Assembly (NCBI GenBank): GCA_902826225.1
Contig: CADEED010000025.1
Span: forward strand, 1-39,854
DNA length: 39,854 nucleotides
Reading direction: 5' to 3'
Source of the DNA: an uncultured Pseudomonadota bacterium
GTDB lineage: Bacteria > Pseudomonadota > Gammaproteobacteria > Steroidobacterales > Steroidobacteraceae
Shown here: positions 15,856 to 23,177 of the stretch, in pieces
How the letters are laid out: every line of letters starts with the position of its first letter
How positions within the stretch are numbered: position 1 is the stretch's first letter
Notes under the pieces: generated by a model
The model's input: the letters and a program-made list of their open reading frames with translations, nothing else
Databases searched by the model: none
Told to the model about the DNA's origin: nothing
Translations under genes and position numbers: made by a program

Positions 15856-17541
15856 ATGGAAACGAATTCGTTTGACGCCATCGTCGTCGGGACCGGCATC
15901 AGCGGTGGATGGGCCGCGAAAGAGCTCACGGAAAAAGGCCTGAAGACCCTGGTGCTGGATCGGGGGCGCATGATCAAGCATGGCGAATATCCGACGGCAC
16001 TCAAGGACCCGTGGGAGCTGCCGTACGCCAACCGCATCACGCAGGAAACGCGGACGCGCAAGCCGGTCCAGAGCCGCACCGGCTATCCGACTCCCGCGAA
16101 CACGCACTGGTTCGTCGACGATCTCGACCACCCCTATACCGAGATCAACAAGTTCGACTGGCTGCGCGGCTACCACGTCGGCGGCCGCTCGCTCATGTGG
16201 GCGCGCCAGAGTTACCGGCTCTCGCCGCTCGACTTCGAGTCGAACGCGAAGGAAGGCGTCGCCATTCCCTGGCCGGTCTCGTACGACGAGATCGCGCCGT
16301 GGTACGACAAGGTCGAAACGTTCGCGGGCATCTCCGGCAGCAAGGAGAATCTCCCGCAGCTGCCGGACGGCATCTTTCTTCCGCCGCACGATCTCAATTG
16401 CGTCGAGCAGGAGTTCAAGCTGCGGCTCGACCAGAAGATGGGACGCAAGCTCATCATCGGGCGCTGCGCAAACCTCACCGCGCCCCTGACCCACGACGAG
16501 AGCCCGCAGCGCGGCACCTGCCAGGCGCGCAACCTCTGCATCCGCGGCTGCCCGTACGGCGGCTACTTCTCGAGCGTGTCCGCCACGCTGCCCTCGGCCG
16601 AACGCACGGGCAACATGACGCTGCTCGCGAACCAGATCGTCCACGAGCTCATCTACGACCACGAGAAGGGACGCGCCACGGGCGTGCGCACGCTGGATGC
16701 GCAGACCGGCAAGGCCACGGAGTACTTCTCGAAGATCGTTTTCCTGTGCGCGTCGGCGCTCGGCTCGGCGTACATCCTGTTGAACTCGACCTCGAGCCGC
16801 TTCCCGGACGGTTTCGGCAACGATTCGGGCGAGCTCGGGCACAACATCATGGATCACAACAAGCCGGGCGGTTCGAGCGCGCAGGTGGAGGGTCACCTCG
16901 ACGAGGCGTACACCGGCCGGCGTCCCAACGGCTTTTACATCCCGCGGTATCGCAACGTGGGCAAGGACAAGCGCGCGTATCTGCGCGGCTTCGGCTACCA
17001 GGGACGCGCGCAGCGGACGAACTTCGCACGCTACAACGACAGCACGCTCATGGGCGACGAGCTCAAGAAGGCGATTCGCGAGGCGGGGCCGTGGTCGATC
17101 GGCATGACGGCGTTCGGCGAGATCCTGCCGTACCACGAAAACCACATGAAGATCGACCACTCGCGCAAGGACAAGCACGGTCTGCCGGTGATCGCGTTCG
17201 ATGCCATCGTGCGCGAGAACGAGATCGAGATGCAGAAAGACATGCGCGACGATGCCGCCGAGATGATGGAAGCCGTGGGCTACAAGAACGTCACCGTGCG
17301 CAGCGACAACTTCAACGTGGGCAACAGCATCCACGAGATGGGTACGGCGCGCATGGGTGCGGATCCGAAGAAGTCCGTGCTGAACAAATACAACCAGGTG
17401 CATGCCTGCAAGAACGTGTTTGTCACGGACGGGTCGTTCATGGTGTCGTCGGGCTGCCAGAATCCGTCGCTCACATACATGGCGTTCACGGCGCGCGCGG
17501 CCAATCACGCGGTCGAGGAACTCAAGAAGGGCAACCTATGA
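15856..17541 (+). CDS. GMC-family FAD oxidoreductase, catalytic subunit with Fe-S motif
   Basis: A 561-residue flavoprotein dehydrogenase of the glucose-methanol-choline family, likely oxidising a sugar or sugar-like alcohol. The N-terminal FAD site is VVGTGISGGWAA (residues 10-21). Cysteines at 222, 228 and 232 form C-x5-C-x3-C, the spacing that holds the 3Fe-4S cluster in bacterial FAD-dependent glucose dehydrogenase. The C-terminal part carries the catalytic His in HEMGTARMG and the Asn in QNPSLTYMAF. No signal peptide is present; export probably relies on the Tat signal of the next gene's product, as in the glucose dehydrogenase alpha/gamma pair. The stop overlaps that gene (ATGA). No cytochrome subunit is encoded directly after it. 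The exact substrate is unknown. Confidence 0.94.
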   Translation: METNSFDAIVVGTGISGGWAAKELTEKGLKTLVLDRGRMIKHGEYPTALKDPWELPYANRITQETRTRKPVQSRTGYPTPANTHWFVDDLDHPYTEINKFDWLRGYHVGGRSLMWARQSYRLSPLDFESNAKEGVAIPWPVSYDEIAPWYDKVETFAGISGSKENLPQLPDGIFLPPHDLNCVEQEFKLRLDQKMGRKLIIGRCANLTAPLTHDESPQRGTCQARNLCIRGCPYGGYFSSVSATLPSAERTGNMTLLANQIVHELIYDHEKGRATGVRTLDAQTGKATEYFSKIVFLCASALGSAYILLNSTSSRFPDGFGNDSGELGHNIMDHNKPGGSSAQVEGHLDEAYTGRRPNGFYIPRYRNVGKDKRAYLRGFGYQGRAQRTNFARYNDSTLMGDELKKAIREAGPWSIGMTAFGEILPYHENHMKIDHSRKDKHGLPVIAFDAIVRENEIEMQKDMRDDAAEMMEAVGYKNVTVRSDNFNVGNSIHEMGTARMGADPKKSVLNKYNQVHACKNVFVTDGSFMVSSGCQNPSLTYMAFTARAANHAVEELKKGNL

Positions 17542-18116
17542 TCGAGTCAGAGGTCATGCGGCGCCGCGAAGTCCTGCGACGCATCGCGTTGCTCACGGGC
17601 GGTGCCGTGGCGGCGCCCGCCGTACTCGCCTGCCTCCAGGCCTGTGCGCCGAAGGAAGGGGCGCCGGCTGCGGCGGCGGCCTGGACCCCGAAGTTCTTCA
17701 AAGGGACGCAGGCGGAAGTCGTCACCGCGATCGCGGATGCGATCCTGCCGAAGACGGACACCGCGGGCGCGCTCGACGCGAACGTGCCCGCGTTCATCGA
17801 CGCGATGCTGGCGGATGTGTACGCCGCCGATGCGCAGGCGCGCTTCAACCAGGGCTTCGAAGAGTTCGGCGGCAAGGCCTTCCTCGAACGGGACCAGGCG
17901 GGCCGCAGCGCCTACGTGAAAGAGTCGCTCGAAAAGGCGCTGGCCGCGGAACACGCGGGCAAGCCGTTCATTCTCACGACGCGCGAGCTCACGCTGCTCG
18001 GCTTCTACACGTCGAAGGTCGGCATCTCCGAGAACATGGAATACGTGGCCGTGCCCACCGCGTTCCACGGCTGCGTGCCGATCTCGTCGCTGCCGAAGCC
18101 CGTTTACTGGGAATAA
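17538..18116 (+). CDS. Gluconate 2-dehydrogenase subunit 3-family protein (Tat carrier)
   Basis: A 192-residue small subunit of the GMC dehydrogenase. The N terminus has a twin-arginine signal (RRREVLRRIALLTGG, residues 8-22) and a following LQAC that could serve as a lipobox. In related glucose dehydrogenases this subunit folds with the flavoprotein and carries it through the Tat pore. The mature part shows the family pattern: AEVVTAIADAILPKTDTAGA, then a helix rich in alanine and aspartate, LTTRELTLLGFYTSKVG and a C-terminal FHGCVP. It overlaps the GMC stop and is followed ten bases later by the dienelactone hydrolase gene. The complex should sit in the periplasm, perhaps lipid-anchored. 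Confidence 0.92.
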   Translation: MIESEVMRRREVLRRIALLTGGAVAAPAVLACLQACAPKEGAPAAAAAWTPKFFKGTQAEVVTAIADAILPKTDTAGALDANVPAFIDAMLADVYAADAQARFNQGFEEFGGKAFLERDQAGRSAYVKESLEKALAAEHAGKPFILTTRELTLLGFYTSKVGISENMEYVAVPTAFHGCVPISSLPKPVYWE

Positions 18117-18125
18117 GGAGAGCTC

Positions 18126-18998
18126 ATGACCGTCGACCGCCGCATCGTCGATCTCTACAACGAGTACGTGCATACGGCGCTGCCGCGACGTGCATTCCTG
18201 GAGCGGCTCGCGAAGATCGCGGGCGGCACGGCCGCCGCGCTCGCGGTACTGCCGGTGCTCGAGCCGAACTACGCTTACGCGCAGCAGGTCAAGCCCGACG
18301 ACAAGCGCATCAAGGGCGAACACCTCGAGTTCGGCGGACCCCAGGGGCCGGTCAAGGCCTACGTCGCGCGTCCCAAGGCCGGCAAGCGCGACAAGATGGC
18401 GGGTGTCCTCGTGATCCACGAGAACCGCGGTCTGAACGAGCACATCGAAGACGTCGCGCGCCGCGTGGCGCTGGCCGGCTATCTCGCGCTCGCACCCGAC
18501 GGCCTGTCGGTCGCGGGCGGCGCACCCAAGGACCAGGAAGCCGCGCGCGATCTCTTCGCGAAGACCGACGGCGCGCGCATCGCGGCCGACGTGCTCTCGG
18601 GCGTGCAGTGGCTCGCCGCGGACGCGAGCAGCAACGGCAAGCTCGGGGTCGTCGGCTTCTGCTACGGCGGTGGTCTCGCGCTGCGTGCGGCCGTGGAAAC
18701 GGTCGGCGTGGACGCCGCGGTGTGCTTCTACGGGCGACAACTCTCCGCCGACGACACGAAGCGGCTCAAGGTGCCCGTGCTGCTCAACTACGCCGGTGAC
18801 GACGAGCGCGTGAACGCGGGGATCGCGGAGTTCCGCGCCGCGCTCGACGCCAACAAGGTGCCGTACAGCCTCAACATGTATCCCGGCACCCAGCATGGTT
18901 TCCACAACGACTCGAGCGCGGCGCGCTACGACGAAACTGCCGCGAAGCTCGCGTGGAGCCGGACCATCGAGTTCTTCGATACGTATTTGAAAAAATAA
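18126..18998 (+). CDS. Dienelactone hydrolase family protein with Tat-like signal
   Basis: A 290-residue alpha/beta hydrolase predicted to be exported. The N-terminal LPRRAFLERLAKIAGG matches a Tat motif, and cleavage is likely after AYA near residue 54. The catalytic triad of the dienelactone hydrolase family is visible: Cys179 in GFCYGG, Asp225/226 in AGDDERVN and His257 in QHGFHND, with the HENRG strand upstream. Such enzymes open lactones. Beside a sugar dehydrogenase, a natural idea is hydrolysis of the sugar lactone it forms, which is inference. A good AAGGAGA RBS sits nine bases after the previous stop, so it belongs to the same operon. Confidence 0.92.
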   Translation: MTVDRRIVDLYNEYVHTALPRRAFLERLAKIAGGTAAALAVLPVLEPNYAYAQQVKPDDKRIKGEHLEFGGPQGPVKAYVARPKAGKRDKMAGVLVIHENRGLNEHIEDVARRVALAGYLALAPDGLSVAGGAPKDQEAARDLFAKTDGARIAADVLSGVQWLAADASSNGKLGVVGFCYGGGLALRAAVETVGVDAAVCFYGRQLSADDTKRLKVPVLLNYAGDDERVNAGIAEFRAALDANKVPYSLNMYPGTQHGFHNDSSAARYDETAAKLAWSRTIEFFDTYLKK

Positions 18999-19022
18999 CA
19001 GGCGTGTTGACGGGGAGGTCAC

Positions 19023-19583
19023 ATGAAGATTGGCGGGGTACTGCTGGGGCTCGCGTGCGCGACGGGGGCGGGCGCGGCCGAAGTCGACATCTGGACGAAG
19101 ACGATCAACAACGACACCAACGGCGTCTGGCACGTCCAGCCCGACAAGCCGAAACCGAAGGAAGTGAAAGCGCCGGGCGTGCCGGGTGACTTCGCCTTGC
19201 GAGTGAAAGCGCCCAAGGGCGCCAATCCCTGGGACGTGCAGGCCACGTCGCCGATCAACGCGGCCATCGACGCCGGGGATGTGGTGATGGTGCTCATCCA
19301 CCTGCGCGCGGAGGAGCCGGCGGAGGGCGGCAGCAAGCTCGGCATCCGCATCCAGCTCGCGGGCGCGCCGTATACGCCGACGATGGAATTCACGGCGCCG
19401 ATCACGACCGAGTGGAAGACCTACTGCGCGCATCGAGTCGCCAGCGCCGCGATGCCGGCCGGCAAGACCAACGTGAACATCCACCTGGCTGACGCACGGG
19501 AGGTCATCGAACTCGGGCCCGTGTTCGTCTTCAACTTCGGCCCGGGTTACGACCAGAAAACATTGAAGGGCTGCGATGGCTAG
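19023..19583 (+). CDS. Secreted carbohydrate-binding-like beta-sandwich protein
   Basis: A 186-residue exported protein with a signal peptide of about 18 residues ending in AGA. The mature part resembles CBM4/9-type (galactose-binding-fold) modules: VPGDFALRVKAPKGANPWDVQ, AGDVVMVLIHLRA, GSKLGIRIQLAGAPYTP, TTEWKTY and a C-terminal LGPVFVFNFG strand. No catalytic domain is attached, so it could act as a free glycan-binding protein or sensor. It has a GGGGAGG RBS and follows the dienelactone hydrolase by 24 bases. Its stop overlaps the next gene by eight bases. The family assignment is by pattern only. Confidence 0.75.
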   Translation: MKIGGVLLGLACATGAGAAEVDIWTKTINNDTNGVWHVQPDKPKPKEVKAPGVPGDFALRVKAPKGANPWDVQATSPINAAIDAGDVVMVLIHLRAEEPAEGGSKLGIRIQLAGAPYTPTMEFTAPITTEWKTYCAHRVASAAMPAGKTNVNIHLADAREVIELGPVFVFNFGPGYDQKTLKGCDG

Positions 19584-20370
19584 CAAGCCTCCCCGCACCA
19601 TCCCGGTGGCGGTACGCGAGCTTTGCCTCGCGTACCCGGAGGCCGAGGAGGTCGAATCGCACGGCACCCCGGGCTTTCGCGCGCGCAAGGGCAAGTTCTT
19701 CGCGTACTTCTGCGTGAACCACCACGGCGACGGACACGTCGCGCTGTGGCTCAACACGCCGGCGCTGGAGCAATCGCGGCTCATCGCGTCCTCGAAGGAC
19801 ATCTTCAAGCCGCCATATCTCGGTCCGTCCGGCTGGATCGGCGTCGAGCTCAATCGCGGATTTTCGTGGAAGCGCGTGATCGAACTCGTGCACGCGGCGT
19901 ACGTGAACAGCTCGCCGAAGAAACTCGTCGTCTCGCTCGGCAAGACGCCCGCGGTTCGCAGGCCGGACGTGAAAATGAAGCCCGAGGAGATCGATCGGCT
20001 GGCGGCGCCGCGCGCGATCGCGGTATTGGCGCAGCTGCGCAGGATCTGCCTCGCGTTGCCCGATGCCTGCGAAACCGTGTCCTCGGGCGTCGTGACCTGG
20101 CGTGCCGGCAAGAAGGGTTTCGCGTCGCTCTACGACTTCGGCAAGGGGCTGACGGCATCGTTCTGGGTGGGCATCGAGCGTCAGGGTCCGCTCGAAATGG
20201 ATCCGCGCTTTTCCATCCCGCCATACCAGGGGCACAACGGGTGGATCGCGCTCGATCTGCGCGCCGGCGTGGCGGCGCGCGAACTGCGCGAGCTGGTCGT
20301 CGAAAGCTATCGACACTTTGCGACGCGGCGCGCGGTCGCTGCGCTCGACGCGGCGGATTCGCGCCGCTGA
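19576..20370 (+). CDS. Tandem MmcQ/YjbR-domain protein
   Basis: A 264-residue protein with two YjbR-type (double-wing, DNA-binding-like) domains in one chain, about residues 8-118 and 150-255. Each copy has the pattern L-C-L-A-(L/Y)-P-(E/D)-A, a glycine-lysine strand (FRARKGKFFAYF, WRAGKKGFASLY), a central GPSGWIGVEL or GHNGWIALDL and a final helix. Most relatives hold one domain of ~115 residues. The function of the family is not settled. The ATG lies within the end of the previous gene (eight-base overlap), and no signal peptide is present, so it is cytoplasmic. Confidence 0.87.
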   Translation: MASKPPRTIPVAVRELCLAYPEAEEVESHGTPGFRARKGKFFAYFCVNHHGDGHVALWLNTPALEQSRLIASSKDIFKPPYLGPSGWIGVELNRGFSWKRVIELVHAAYVNSSPKKLVVSLGKTPAVRRPDVKMKPEEIDRLAAPRAIAVLAQLRRICLALPDACETVSSGVVTWRAGKKGFASLYDFGKGLTASFWVGIERQGPLEMDPRFSIPPYQGHNGWIALDLRAGVAARELRELVVESYRHFATRRAVAALDAADSRR

Positions 20371-20497
20371 TCCCTTCGCTGTCGCCATTCGGCAGCAGCC
20401 CCGGGGCTTGCAAGATCGTTCCGACAGGCGGAAGGTGATCCCGCCGGCAGAATGGATTTGCCGAACGTCAAAGTTTTTCCAAGGAAGGGAGAACATC
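20371..20497. other. Intergenic region before the diheme oxidoreductase
   Basis: This 127-base gap separates the tandem YjbR gene from the diheme oxidoreductase on the same strand. The last ~20 bases hold a strong AAGGAAGGGAGA ribosome-binding site. I see no clear promoter or terminator hairpin. Confidence 0.4.
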
Positions 20498-21889
20498 ATG
20501 AAGCCACCGCATCGTGGCCTGACTACCCTCGCGTTCACGGGAGCGTGCGCGATGGTGGCACTGGCCGTTTCCATCCAGTCGAGCGCACAGACCGCGCCGG
20601 CGAGCGCCGAGTCCAATCGTTTCACTCCCTCGGCGCTGCGCATCGAATCGGAATCCGCGCCGGCCGCGCTCGATGCCGGCTTGCGGGCCGTCGCTCCGGA
20701 GCCGACCCCGCGCGGCATCTTGCGCGAGGCGCCCGCGGCCTTCGACAACCGGACCAACGGATTCGACCCGCAGGGGCCGACATTCGACTCGATCGACGAG
20801 AACACGGTCGTGGCGCTGCGCTCGTACAACGACAACCGCTTCATCTTCGAAGAGTTTGAAACCGAGGCTGACGGTCTCGGGCCCACGTTCAACGCGCAGT
20901 CCTGTCGCGAGTGTCATCAGAACATCGTGACGGGCGGGGCGAGCCAGGTGGCGGAGCACCGCACGGGGCGCATGGAGCTGCTGCAGTTCGTGGAATCGGT
21001 GGGCGGATCGCTGATCCAGTCGCGCTCCACGCACGCGGACATTTTCGAGCGCGTGCCGTTCGAGGACAGCGTGAGCACGCTGCGCATCTCGACGAACACG
21101 CTGGGGGCGGGATTCATCGAGGCCATCGCCAACGACACGCTGCTCGGGATCCGCAACGCCCAGCCCGCCGCGATCCGCGGAACCGCGCTCGAGGTCGCCG
21201 TGCTCGAGGCCAACAATGCGCGCCGCATCGGTCGATTCGGCTGGAAATGCCAGCACGCGTCGCTCGAGTCGTTCGCGGCCGATGCCTATCTCAACGAGAT
21301 GGGCATCACGACGCCGCTGCTGCCCGAGGAGAACACCTCGCTCGGTCGCAACGTCGGGTACGGCACCTCATATGACCGGGTCGCGGATCCCGAGGACGAC
21401 GGTGTCGACCTGCGCGCGTTCGCGAACTTCATGCGCGCGACGAAGGCGCCGCCGCGGGGGGCGATCACGCCGGCGGTGCGCAGCGGCGAGGCCCTGTTCA
21501 ACCAGGTCGGCTGCAACGGCTGCCATACCGCGACGATCCGCACGGCGGCACCGGGCACGCGCATCAACGGCGGCGCGATCCTCGTGCGCGACGCCGTGGG
21601 GAACAAGATCATCCATCCCTATGGCGACTTCCTGATGCACGACATCGGCACCGGCGATGGCATTCCGGTGTTGCCCGGCGCGGAATTCGCCTCGACCGCG
21701 GGGCAGATTCGCACCGCGCCGTTGTGGGCGCTGCGCACGCGCAACCGACTCATGCACGACGGGCTGTCGTTCACCAAGCAGGAAGCGATTGCGCGACATG
21801 CGGGACAGGCCACGGCCGTCAAGAATGCCTACGATGCGTTGACAGCGGCCCAGAAGGACCAGGTCCTGGCTTTCCTCGATTCGTTATGA
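20498..21889 (+). CDS. Diheme c-type oxidoreductase (DUF1111/DHOR family)
   Basis: A 463-residue periplasmic cytochrome. An N-terminal signal peptide ends near residue 31 (SSAQ). Two heme c sites are present: C136-RE-CH and C339-NG-CH. The two-domain arrangement matches the di-heme oxidoreductase family, related to MauG/CcpA peroxidases; family members include putative thiol oxidoreductases. Other family parts are GFDPQGPTFDSIDENTVVALR and HPYGDFLMHDIGTGDG near the C terminus. The exact reaction is unknown. It could accept electrons from the upstream periplasmic dehydrogenase, but nothing in the sequence proves this. Strong RBS. It converges with and overlaps the next minus-strand gene by six bases. 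Confidence 0.92.
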   Translation: MKPPHRGLTTLAFTGACAMVALAVSIQSSAQTAPASAESNRFTPSALRIESESAPAALDAGLRAVAPEPTPRGILREAPAAFDNRTNGFDPQGPTFDSIDENTVVALRSYNDNRFIFEEFETEADGLGPTFNAQSCRECHQNIVTGGASQVAEHRTGRMELLQFVESVGGSLIQSRSTHADIFERVPFEDSVSTLRISTNTLGAGFIEAIANDTLLGIRNAQPAAIRGTALEVAVLEANNARRIGRFGWKCQHASLESFAADAYLNEMGITTPLLPEENTSLGRNVGYGTSYDRVADPEDDGVDLRAFANFMRATKAPPRGAITPAVRSGEALFNQVGCNGCHTATIRTAAPGTRINGGAILVRDAVGNKIIHPYGDFLMHDIGTGDGIPVLPGAEFASTAGQIRTAPLWALRTRNRLMHDGLSFTKQEAIARHAGQATAVKNAYDALTAAQKDQVLAFLDSL

Positions 21890-22375
21890 CCTGTCAGTGA
21901 GCCGACTCGCGGCCGCGGCCACATTGGAGGCGTGGATGTGCACGATGAACCAGTCGGACGCCCGCTTCTCGAACACGAACGTGCGTCGCCCGAGGCCGCC
22001 GTCGGCGGTCGCGAGGTCGAATGTCACGATCGCCGTGCCGGCGCCGACCTGCACGAGGAAGTCGCGGGGACGGATGTCGAGGTAGGGCGGGCCGGCCAGT
22101 TTCTTGCGCAGCGTCGCGAACAGATGAAAGAAATTGCCTTCGACGGCGGCGCGTCCCGTGAGCCGGTTGAGGCTCGCGACATCCGGCATGTCGGGCGCGA
22201 ACATCGTGACGCTGTCGTCGACGTGCGCGGAGAACGCCCTCTCGTCGAAGTTGTTCACCGCCTGGAGGAAGGAATGCATGCGGGAGGTGACGCGGGCCGA
22301 GGCGTCTTCCGCCGCGCCGGCGGCGGCCGAGAGCAGCGCGAGTGCCGTGATCGATGCCACCACGCTAGTTCTCAT
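21884..22375 (-). CDS. Secreted NTF2-like (SnoaL/DUF4440-type) protein
   Basis: A 163-residue exported protein with a signal peptide (about 1-21, ending in AGA) and a cone-shaped NTF2-like domain: MHSFLQAVNNFDERAFSAHV, VTMFAPD, a RAAVEGNFFHLFATL helix and a TAIVTFDL / RTFVFEKRASDWFIVHIHAS beta-sheet end. Proteins of this fold bind small molecules or act as isomerases and dehydratases; no specific role is known here. ATG at 22375 has a GGGGAGA RBS. It overlaps the end of the VOC gene by 11 bases and the end of the convergent diheme gene by six. Confidence 0.85.
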   Translation of the reverse strand: MRTSVVASITALALLSAAAGAAEDASARVTSRMHSFLQAVNNFDERAFSAHVDDSVTMFAPDMPDVASLNRLTGRAAVEGNFFHLFATLRKKLAGPPYLDIRPRDFLVQVGAGTAIVTFDLATADGGLGRRTFVFEKRASDWFIVHIHASNVAAAASRLTDRS

Positions 22376-22763
22376 AGGTCTCCCCGTTTTCGAACTCGAT
22401 GAAGCAGAAGCCATGCCCGAACGGATCGCCGAAGGAAATGCACCGCGATCCGCGCCAGTCCACGTGGCCTGTTTCGCGGCGCGCGCCCGCGGCCTCGGCC
22501 CGCGCAGCGGCCGCATCGACGTCATCGACGACGAGGTCGAAGTGCGCGGGCGTCCAGTGTCGCGTGAACTCGCGATCGATCGGCGGGCTCCTGACGGCGG
22601 GTGAGCCCGCGGGCTTGCAGAGCAGATAGATCGTGGCGGCGGCACCGCGCAGCTCGGCGACGTCATCGTCGAGCGTGCGCGTGTGCGTGAGCCCGAGCGC
22701 CGCGGTGTAGAAGCGCACGGCCGGTTCGAGTTCCGGAACGTCGATGTTGATGATGATCTTCAC
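22365..22763 (-). CDS. VOC-family (glyoxalase/dioxygenase fold) protein
   Basis: A 132-residue cytoplasmic protein with the paired beta-alpha-beta-beta-beta units of the vicinal oxygen chelate superfamily: IINIDVPELEPAVRFYTAALGL, a central THWTP-like AHFDLVVDDVDAAAARAEAAG and the ending DPFGHGFCFIEFENG. Members include glyoxalase I, fosfomycin-resistance proteins and bleomycin-binding proteins; the substrate cannot be told. The start is GTG at 22763, seven bases from the previous stop and without a clear RBS. It overlaps the NTF2-like gene downstream. Confidence 0.88.
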   Translation of the reverse strand: MKIIINIDVPELEPAVRFYTAALGLTHTRTLDDDVAELRGAAATIYLLCKPAGSPAVRSPPIDREFTRHWTPAHFDLVVDDVDAAAARAEAAGARRETGHVDWRGSRCISFGDPFGHGFCFIEFENGETYEN

Positions 22764-22769
22764 GCGGGC

Positions 22770-23177
22770 TCAGTCGATGTAGCGCACGTAGATGTCGAGC
22801 GACGGGAATTCCTGGGCCACCGTCACGTTGGGGTCGCGGGGCGACTTCCAGTACAGGTACGAATGCCCCGGTGGCATGAACCAGGGATTGGTGAGGCTGG
22901 CGGTCATCTCGGCCGGCGACACCGGCGTTTCTTCGAGGTCCGGCCAGCGGTTCCAGATGGCCTGGTTGGCGCCGCCGCTGCGCATGTGCAGCAGAGTCAC
23001 TTCGTCGCGCGTGAAACCCAGCGCCCGCCGCGAATAGCGATAGCCGTGCAATACCTGCAGGAACGGGGGCTCGTCCCCGAGGACGTGGACGAAGACGGAT
23101 TTCGCGTCGGTGTCGACCCGCGTGTCGCAGCCGGCGAGCAGGGCGAGGAGCGCGCCGACGAGGAGGCGTTTCGTCAC
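22770..23177 (-). CDS. Predicted lipoprotein, unrecognised
   Basis: A 135-residue protein with a classic lipoprotein signal: LLVGALLALLAGC, lipid-carrying Cys at residue 17. The mature part has no family that I recognise. It contains SVFVHVLGDEPPFLQVLHGY, a proline/tryptophan-rich segment (NRWPDLEETPVSP, NPWFMPPGHSYLYWKSP) and a C-terminal SLDIYVRYID strand. The start is a GTG overlapping the stop of the large glycosidase (GTGA), so the two are coupled and the lipoprotein may act beside that enzyme at the cell envelope. Confidence 0.78.
   Translation of the reverse strand: MTKRLLVGALLALLAGCDTRVDTDAKSVFVHVLGDEPPFLQVLHGYRYSRRALGFTRDEVTLLHMRSGGANQAIWNRWPDLEETPVSPAEMTASLTNPWFMPPGHSYLYWKSPRDPNVTVAQEFPSLDIYVRYID

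Noticed and set aside
15823..17508. Extension of the membrane-protein frame antisense through the GMC gene (917 codons in total)
   Set aside because: Sequence upstream of MDYWRILKVP is low-complexity Val/Ala/Arg/Asp shadow; the real protein begins at 15822.
17547..20111. 854-codon minus-strand open frame across the dehydrogenase operon
   Set aside because: It opposes four well-supported genes and shows shadow composition.
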